Assembly (NCBI GenBank): GCA_009809945.1
Contig: WTPW01000764.1
Coordinates: 2,921 to 66,920, forward strand
Length of the DNA: 64,000 bases
Direction: 5' to 3'
Origin: Gigaspora margarita
Lineage: Eukaryota; Glomeromycota; Glomeromycetes; Diversisporales; Gigasporaceae
In this document: positions 56,551 to 64,000 of the stretch, piece after piece
How positions within the stretch are numbered: the first letter of the stretch is position 1
Layout of the letters: the number at the start of each line of letters is the position of its first letter
Position numbers and translations under genes: made by a program
The notes under the pieces: generated by a model
Database searches by the model: none
Seen by the model: only the letters and a program-made list of their open reading frames with translations
Told to the model about the DNA's origin: nothing

Positions 56551-57395
56551 TAATGGGCGTAGAGGTTGAAACCGGTTTTATTTTTACAATTCGGATTTAA
56601 CTTTTCAACTTCAACTTAAACTAGTTTTAACCCAAATTTAAATAAACCTGGGTAATTCATTTTGTGATTTTAATATACTCATAAAACCAAATCAACCCAA
56701 ATTTAAAAAAAACAGTTATCGCGTTTTTATAAACTATAGTTAGAACATCCAAATGTCTGTGCTTAGAGTAGTTTGATACATCATAAATTGGAATAGATTG
56801 GTCATGCAACCAAAATTCAGCAGATCCAGAACAGAAGGGATTGATATTGACAAATTTTGCCAATAATCCAATAATCCACATGCTAAATAAAATTGCCAGA
56901 TGCTAATTTTGCTATAATAGTTAGTTATTGTTATTGATAAATGTCAGCCTAAACTTTGGCAAAATCTAATTCATATATCTAAATAAATCGCAATATACAC
57001 ATCTTAAATCTTAAGGCAATTTGTTGATAGTGATAGAAAATAGTTTATGTATTCTCCTTCCATCATATGATATTACATACCTCAGGGTAACATGAATACC
57101 ACAGTATTAGTATACTGCACCAGCAAATTAAATGCAAGATTTGCGAACTCACCATTCTAGATAGTAGTAAACCATACACTATGCATGACTACGTTCCTGG
57201 TACTGATTTGAATTTTCTGTTTTATTAAATTTGATAAATCCAGTTTTATTAAATTCAATATTTCAGTTTTATTCAGGTTTATTAAATTTGATAAATCTGG
57301 TTTTATTAAATCTGAATATAAAATATTTGAATTAGGTTGAACTAGTTTTAAATTAAGGTACAACAATTTGGTTCCAACCTCTAAATGGGCATACT
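56551..57395. mobile_element. possible MITE-like element
   Basis: TGGGCGTAGAGGTTGAAACC at the left and the complement of TGCCCATTTAGAGGTTGGAA at the right are imperfect inverted ends. The right part repeats GTTTTATTAAATTTGATAAA. No target duplication was seen, so the call is tentative. Confidence 0.4.
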
Positions 57396-57730
57396 TGAAA
57401 TAGCATGTAGATACTCACTATTTCAATACTTTCTATTTTGTTAATTGCTATATACATGTTTTTTCTAGATTTTATACTGTAAACTGCATAAAAATTCTAA
57501 GAAATTTTGAATTCACATGTAAAAAAAATAGATGTGATAGGATTCAATAAGGGGTTTTGTAAAATTTGTAAAAGAAACATACATATAAATTGAATCATTA
57601 AAGCACTTCAAATTTAAGTTAGCAATAACTCAAAAGAGTCATAGTATTTTATTGATCTCTAAAATTTGAAAGCTTATTAAATATATATATTTGTTTTTTC
57701 TTGTTAATTCTATCCAAATTATTTATATAC
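57396..57730. other. AT-rich spacer
   Basis: No gene or repeat recognised. Confidence 0.4.
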
Positions 57731-58264
57731 TTTAATTGATAATCCACCTGTCAACTGGAGAGTGATCATAGTGTAACATAATACAGATCATATATAAAAT
57801 TACTATAGGTGAAATGTGGTGTGCTTCCATCTAAAAATATTTTCTTACTAAGTTAATGACATGTGGCCACTAATTAAAAGTTGTAGAGCTCATTAAAATG
57901 CATCTAACGGTAGTTAGATCATCCAAATCGGGCCAGTGAATGAAGAGATATTGTCAAAAATGTTTGACCAACTATATAAAATCTCTATGTAAACATTGTT
58001 TACATAGAGATTTTATTTAGTCAGCCAATCATTTTTGGACAATATCTCTCCATTCACTGGACTGATTTGGATAATATAACCACTGTTAAATGTGTCTCAA
58101 CAAGCTCTACAACTTTTAGTTAGTGGCCATGTTTCATTAACTTAGTAAGAAAATATTTTTTAGATAGAAGCATGCCACATTTCGCCTATAGTAATTTTCA
58201 TATGTAATCTGTGTTATGTTACACTATGATCACTCTCTAGTTAACAGGCAGATTATTAATTAAA
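57731..58264. mobile_element. 534-bp palindromic MITE
   Basis: Arms of about 265 bases are inverted copies that meet at AAACATTGTTTA near 57997. Matching blocks include GAGAGTGATCATAGTGTAAC, TTTCTTACTAAGTTAATGA, GAGATATTGTC and AAATCTCTATGTA. The ends are near TTAATTGATAATCC and the complement of TTAATTAATAATCT. Arm divergence is several percent, so this is an older copy than 3231-4263. Confidence 0.8.
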
Positions 58265-59280
58265 TAGAACTATTCTATTTTTATATATGTACTATTTAAT
58301 AAAAAGTCTCACTACAATGAAGATAATATTGAAGTATCATCTGGTAATAAAGTATCTAACCAACATAAAAAAACTAAATATAATAATATGCATGGAGGTA
58401 GTGCTATTAGAAGTTGGATCTGGCTATATTTTGAAGCAATGTTTAATAAAGGCATAAGAGTTGCTATTTGTAAAATTAAACAATAAAAGAAAAAAATGTA
58501 GTAAGAAATATAAAATCAGTACATCTACTAGTAATTGTGCACTCATTTTAATAATGTACATGGTATAACCAAAGAACAGGCTAAAAATAATTTAGTTCTT
58601 TTAATATACCTCATAATGAATTACAACAACTTGAATTGTGTCAATACCTTGTGGATTGGATTGTAAGTGATTTTAACTACTCACTATTCTTCAAAATAAA
58701 GCCTTTAGAAAATTTGTAACAGAATTAGGTTCTAAATTGCAAATTCCAAATGCAAAACATATTAAAAAACTCATTCATCATGCATATAATTATTCCTTTC
58801 TATTAATAATAAAAAAGTTAAAAAATGAGGCTACCTCAGTATTTTTAACATATGATCTCTGAACTGAAAAAAATAAACAAGGATATTTAGGTATAACTTG
58901 TTTATACTTAGATAATACTTTTCAGTTGCATGAGATTATACTTTCTGTTGAATATATTCATTATCCATATACTGACTTTCATTATTAAATGAATTAGAAT
59001 TATGCAAAAAGGTGTTAATAAGAACTACTAATAATGGTCAAAATATGCAAAAAACTATTAAGGATTTAAAAGATTTAGTAGAAAATATAACTTGCAACTA
59101 TGCATGGCATATACTTTGCAATTAATAATTGAAAAAGGATTAAAACCTACAGAAATTTTAGTAGATCATGCAAAGCATCTTATTGATTTTTTTTTAAGAC
59201 CTAAACAATCTGAATGATTGCAAGATATTTAAAAGTATTATTCAAAATCTAATGAGATTTAAAATTTTTTTATATACTAA

Positions 59281-60792
59281 GGGCGCTGACAGATATTACA
59301 TAATATCTTTTTATCAAGGGGGTACCCCCCCTCCCCCCCACATAAGACGGATTCTGATTGGTCGATTTTAAAAAAAAATTTATCAAAATTTTACTAATAG
59401 ATTATTATTTTGGGCTCTAAATAAACTTATTTAAAATATAATTATATACCAAAATAATGTATTTTTGCATGCTGAGAAAGCTTATTTAGTGCCCAAAGTC
59501 ATATTACATTAGTAAAATTTTGCATAATACAGAATTATTTATATTTTTATTAATAAAAATATAGAAAATTCAGAATTATGCAAAATTGTACTAATAAATT
59601 ATAACTTTGAGCTCTAAGTAAACTTGTTCAGCACAAAATGCACTATATCGGTATATATTTGTTTGATTTTAATAAATTTTCAAATAAAGATGAGCAATAT
59701 TACATTTTGATGAAAATTTACCAATTTTACTCATCTTTATTTCAAATATTAAAAATTTTAAATAATTATATGCCGCCAGGATGTAGATTTTAGTGCTGAA
59801 CAAGTTTACTTAGGGCTCAAAGTTATAATTAATTAGTAAAATTTTGCATGATGCTGAATTTTCTATATTTTTATTAATAAAAATATAGAAAATTCTGTAA
59901 CATGCAAAATTTTACTAATTAATTATAACTTTGAGCCCTAAGTAAACTTGTTCAGCACTAAAATCTACATCCTGGCGGCATATAATTATTTAAAATTTTT
60001 AATATTTGAAATAAAGATGAGTAAAATTGNTAAATTTTCATCAAAATGTAATATTGCTCATATTTATTTGAAAATTTATTAAAATTAAACAAATATATAC
60101 CAATATAGTGTATCTTTTTGTGCTGTACAAGTTTACTTAGAGCTCAAAGTTATAATTTATTAGTACAATTTTGCATAATTCTGAATTTTCTATATTNTTA
60201 TTAATAAAAATATAGAAAATTCCACATAATGCAAAATTGTACTAATTAATCATAACTTTGAGCTCTAAGTAAACATGTTCAACATCAAAAAATACACTAT
60301 ATCGGCATATATTTTTTTTGATTTATTTAAATTTTCAAATAAAGGTGAGCAATATTACATTTTGATGAAAATTTACAATTTTACTCATCTTTATTTCAAA
60401 AATTGCAAAAACTAAATAATTATATGCCGTCAAAATGTAGGCTTTAGTGCTGAACAAGTTTACTTAGAGTTCCAAGTTATAATTCATTAGTAAAATTTTG
60501 CATAATACAGAATTTTCTATATTTTTATTAATAAAAATATAGAAAATTCAGCATCATGAAAAATTTTACTAATGAATTATAACTTTGACCCTAAGTAAAC
60601 GTGTTCAGCACTCAAAAATACACTATTATAGTATATATTTGTATTTTATACAAATTTAATTAATACTCAAAATTTTAATATATTAGCAATATATTATATT
60701 ATATATAGAATTATATATATTATATAGTGTAACGTAAGATTTTGGCCTTACCCCCACCCCCCAATGATATTACGTAATATCTGTCAGTGCCC
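59281..60792. mobile_element. multi-hairpin foldback element (~325-bp units), TAA target
   Basis: Ends GGGCGCTGACAGATATTACA and the complement of GGGCACTGACAGATATTACG are flanked by TAA on both sides, as in PIF/Harbinger insertions. C-rich or G-rich runs lie just inside each end. The interior is a series of alternating inverted units: the perfect palindrome TATATTTTTATTAATAAAAA and its complement centre near 59550, 59870, 60195 and 60525. GCCGCCAGGATGTAG and its mirror pair around 59865. Bases 60030 and 60197 are N. No protein is encoded. It interrupts the hAT relic. Confidence 0.85.
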
Positions 60793-61129
60793 TAATTGTC
60801 TAAGCTAATTTTAGAGAATACCTAAATTTAAAGCTGCTCGATATATAAGTATCAAAGCAGCTTTTGTCATGAATTAGCATGGGACCAAGCATGTAATATG
60901 CCTAATTACAGTTACACTGCTTAGTCTAATAATTGATCAAGTGATTAATCAGTAATGTTAATTGACTATAATATATATTGATTATACTAATCTTCTGGAG
61001 TATAAATGAAATTGGCCTAGATATTATTTATTATTTTATTTTATTTTATTTATTATATTCTTTACTTATTTTTTATTTATTAAAGAGTCATCTATTGTAT
61101 GTTTATTTTATCTTTTATTAATTCTTTAA
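60793..61129. other. unassigned sequence between nested elements
   Basis: It probably belongs to the hAT element or its later decay, but no hAT motif is readable here. Confidence 0.35.
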
Positions 61130-61645
61130 GGGTAGGGGGTACAAATTGCAAATTATATATAAAATTCATGGTATTGATTTATTCTTTTTAAAATTTTGCA
61201 AAATTTTTTTAAGCAAATCGTTTTTGAATATTAAATAAAAGTATAGAGCAGGTTTTTCTGATTCAAAAAATTGCAAATTTGTTAAAATTGGTTGAATATT
61301 CATCAAGTTATGATGATTTAAATTTTAGTTGTCAAAAGTTGTTTACAAAATCATATGATGATCATATGATATTGACCAATCAAATTAATCATTTTGTGCA
61401 ACTGAAGGAAATTTTATCCCACTGGAGAAAACTTTATGATATATAGAAGTATAATTTTTTTAAATATATACTTTATTAAAATTTTTACTATTATATAACG
61501 TGCATTTTGTTCTATATATTATAAAATTTTAGTCAAATTTGATTACAACTGTGAAAAGTTTTATTAGTAGCACATTTTTAATTTCTATATAAATCTCATT
61601 GTACCACTAAAATCATATGATAAATGATCTATGTACCCTCTACCC
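61130..61645. mobile_element. MITE with TTAA target
   Basis: Ends GGGTAGGGGGTACA and the complement of GGGTAGAGGGTACA are flanked by TTAA on both sides, as in piggyBac-type insertions. A PIF/Harbinger-type TAA/TTA target cannot be excluded. The interior repeats ATCATATGAT. It lies within the hAT relic. Confidence 0.75.
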
Positions 61646-62702
61646 TTAATATTAGTATGTATTAAATTGTTATTTATTTTTTAGAATGCCAGTAAACTGT
61701 CAAAATATTTAAAACATGTGATAGCTAATATACAAACCCTTAGTACAGTCTTTTAGAATTAAAAAAATATATTCATATACTCAAAGTTAATTTAGCTGAA
61801 GACACCAATCAAGATAGCAAAAAGGATTTTTTAATAGTTTAATAGAATAATGCTAACAAATGATGAATAGGATTTGCTTCAAGATCTAATGTAGTAGTAG
61901 CTATGCTACTTATAGTATAATAAGTCCTTTAATATCTGAAATTATTAAGAGACTTAAGCCCATATTATTAATGGATAAAATGAATATTGAAAAAATACAA
62001 GATATTTTTATAGCAATTGATAAAGATATGAATTAACAAAAAGGAACAGATTTAGATAAACCTATGCAAACTTCAAATGCAATAGAAAGAATAAAGAAAA
62101 CACTATATCTTGCAATGCTTTTTTACTAGAAAAATGATATTCTATCATATATACCTTCCATTCTTTGATTCTGTGTCAAAAAAATCGATTTTGTACCTAA
62201 TAAAGTAGATGAGGTTCAAGAATTATTGAAAAATAACCATCATAAAATGAAAAATAATTAAATAGCAAATTCAACTACAGCTTCAAATACAGCTTCAAAT
62301 ATTATGGCTTTATCACAAAATCTATCAGATACAACTTCTCCTAATTCTATAATAACTACTCTTTATAAACCTACACTTTTTAATAACTTTAATAATCTAC
62401 CAACTATTAACTCACAGTGTGAATTCAATGAATATCTTGCAGTCATGCAAATACCTTTTAGCTCTTATCTATTTGCCTGGTAGAAGGCTCATAAGGAAAG
62501 GTTTCCTGTAATAAGTAAATTAGCCCATATATACCTCTCTGTATCAGCTATATCAATACCATCAGAAAGATTATTTTCAGACTATAGAAACATTAAGGGT
62601 CCTAAGAGAACTCATATGAATCCAGAATTTTTTAAAAGATTAGTATTTCTAAAAAGAAATTATGATATTTTAGATAGCATTCATTTGCTATTAACACAAT
62701 AA

Positions 62703-63095
62703 TTTCTTTTTTTTTCTTAGTATACTATACCGAATTTCACAAATTCTTTTAATTTTAAAACTCATTAGTTTAAATATAAATATTTTTTACAAATTTAAAA
62801 AAATTTAAATTAGCAACTTTTTTGAATATTCAAATGTTTTCTTCTCAACTTTCCTTGTTGAGTAATTCGTTTGTATATATAAGTGAATAAAACTTACTTA
62901 AACTTGCATATCTTTAACAAGGTTAAAAATTAGAAAACCTTATAAAAAATATAGTGGCACACGTAAAGCATCCATCAAATTTTATTTGTTAAATGACAGA
63001 TCGTTCAATTTGTCGAATTATCGATCATCCTTCAATATCTGCGAATTGTCGATTATCCATTCATAAATATGCGGAGATCAATTCGTACGAATAAG
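62703..63095. other. no gene; GCGAATTGTCGATT repeats
   Basis: TTGTCGAATTATCGATCAT and TGCGAATTGTCGATTATC resemble the duplicated block near 56005-56080. Nothing coding was seen. Confidence 0.4.
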
Positions 63096-63239
63096 GGGGT
63101 CAGTTAAAGCGGAGTTAACTCAATATATGATCTACATACTGCTAAATTGAATTCTTGATATCTATATATTAAAAACCTTCTAACTGTATCAAAAAGGTAA
63201 CCTAACCTGACTAAATTTCACTCCGCTTTAACCGACCCC
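63096..63239. mobile_element. 144-bp MITE with exact 8-bp target duplication
   Basis: Ends GGGGTCAGTTAAAGCGGAGT and the complement of GGGGTCGGTTAAAGCGGAGT are flanked by identical CGAATAAG (63088-63095, 63240-63247). The 8-base duplication suggests an hAT-type element. Confidence 0.9.
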
Positions 63240-63304
63240 CGAATAAGGATTTGATTGTTGTGTAATCCGGATGATCCGATTTGAACGGATCACATGACTA
63301 CATA

Positions 63305-63773
63305 CAGGGTCCCAAAATTCCGGGCCGAGAACGTCAGAGTGCATCGGAATCATGGTCGGCTGGATCGGAGTTGATCAATTTTGCCCCGAATTTCCGGTCG
63401 GAATACGTCGTAATGCATCGGAATCATGGTCGGCTGGATCAGAATTGATCAATTTTGACCCAAGATCATAATTTTTTTTTACTAATAAACCATATCCATT
63501 CATTAATTAAAATATACCCAGCTGAAATTTTTGCTTAGAACCTGCTAACAACTAGGGCTAACTGCCGACCTATATCCGAAGCATCCGACCCAGAATTTTG
63601 GAACCCTCCTGTAAAATTCTTGCCCCATGATCATAAAAAACTTTACTAATAAATCATATCCATTCATTAAGTAAAAAATGCCCAGCTGATAATTTTGCTA
63701 TAGAACCTGCTAACAACTAGGGCTAAACGCCGAGCTAGATCCAACGCATCCGACCCGGAATTTTGGTGACCTG
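63305..63773. mobile_element. hAT-like MITE with internal duplications
   Basis: The left end CAGGGTCCCAAAATTCCGGG matches the complement of both a right end at 63611 and a second one at 63773 (CAGGTCACCAAAATTCCGGG). The left ~80-base module (ATCGGAATCATGGTCGGCTG) is tandemly doubled. The right ~162-base module (CATATCCATTCATTAA, AACCTGCTAACAACTAGGGC) is also doubled. No target duplication was found. Confidence 0.75.
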
Positions 63774-64000
63774 TAAAATTCCCTAATATTGACCTTTTAG
63801 AAATTATCGCTGCTCTTCTCTGCACTTATATCTGATATACTCTTGCTCCTACCTCAGTTTTCGATCGACCGCAACGGTTCAAATAACCTGATTCAGTGTT
63901 ACTATATTAAATCCCATTTACATTTCGATATCATTTAACGTTTTTTCCGTAATCGGAAATTGACAATTATTTTATGATATGTAGTTTCGCTTGGGTCCTT
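63774..64000. other. window edge, nothing recognised
   Basis: The sequence is slightly less AT-rich than the surroundings. No gene was identified. Confidence 0.4.

Larger units (their letters stand above)
58300..62702 (+). pseudogene. hAT transposase relic
   Basis: Pieces in order: a BED-type zinc-finger start (GGSAIRSWIWLYFEA, RVAIC), a stretch with FVTELGSKLQIPNAKHIKKL, the catalytic-core entry (FLTYDL, GYLGITCLYLDNTFQLHEI, SVEYIHYPYTD) and the TTNNGQNM block, where the family usually has TDNG so the acidic residue reads Asn. NYAWHILCN and KHLIDFFLRPKQSE then follow. After the inserted elements come SSYATYSIISPLISEIIKRL, an EYLAVMQIPF segment and the C-terminal dimerisation motif SAISIPSERLFS with FFKRLVFLKRN. 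Many stops and frameshifts and two nested elements show it is dead. Terminal repeats and the 8-base target duplication were not located. Plain DNA transposon, hAT superfamily. Confidence 0.85.

Overview
The window is a very AT-rich eukaryotic chromosome segment that consists mostly of transposon debris. It carries two recognisable host genes. The short introns (57-249 bases), low GC, a concanavalin-A-like (LamG) domain joined to a beta-trefoil lectin domain, and the mix of long decayed LINE, MULE/FAR1-type, hAT, Crypton/DUF3504-type and tyrosine-recombinase retroelements fit an arbuscular mycorrhizal fungus of the Rhizophagus/Glomeromycotina type. That assignment rests on pattern recognition, not on a database search. 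No rRNA, tRNA or CRISPR array was recognised.

Layout. 1-6.9 kb: AT-rich sequence without genes, holding foldback elements (1.44-1.78, 3.23-4.26, 4.69-4.94, 6.25-6.35 kb). 6.9-13.7 kb: a tandem segmental duplication carrying two paralogous five-exon minus-strand genes (A, 7722-9316; B, 11817-13385). Each predicts a soluble protein of about 370 residues with a LamG-like domain followed by a ricin-type beta-trefoil. 13.7-16.4 kb: a hairpin and short tandem arrays. 16.4-18.25 kb: a broken MULE/FAR1-like transposase with a MITE inside it. 18.3-34.6 kb: a dense MITE graveyard, including a four-element nest at 24.9-25.8 kb, a Crypton/DUF3504-like recombinase relic at 27.7-28.8 kb, minisatellites at 29.9-30.7 kb and a 1-kb multi-hairpin element at 32.6-33.6 kb.

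34.65-41.85 kb: a nearly complete but decayed LINE on the minus strand, bounded by an exact 16-base target-site duplication, with a small hAT-type MITE in its reverse-transcriptase region. 42.6-47.3 kb: fossil terminal-repeat sequence of a DIRS/Ngaro-like retroelement, invaded by several hAT-type MITEs that are themselves invaded. 47.7-50.0 kb: more hAT-type MITEs. 50.78-55.96 kb: a broken DIRS/Ngaro-like element on the minus strand with RT, RNase H and tyrosine recombinase parts and 369-bp direct repeats. 56.5-58.3 kb: two further inverted-repeat elements. 58.3-62.7 kb: a decayed hAT transposase split by a 1.5-kb multi-hairpin element (TAA target) and a 0.5-kb element (TTAA target). 62.7-64 kb: two more MITEs.

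The functional content is the lectin-like gene pair. The two genes share exon structure, TATA box, leader intron and 3' flanking repeats, so the whole transcription unit was duplicated. The remainder is a layered record of insertions whose relative order can often be read from target-site duplications.
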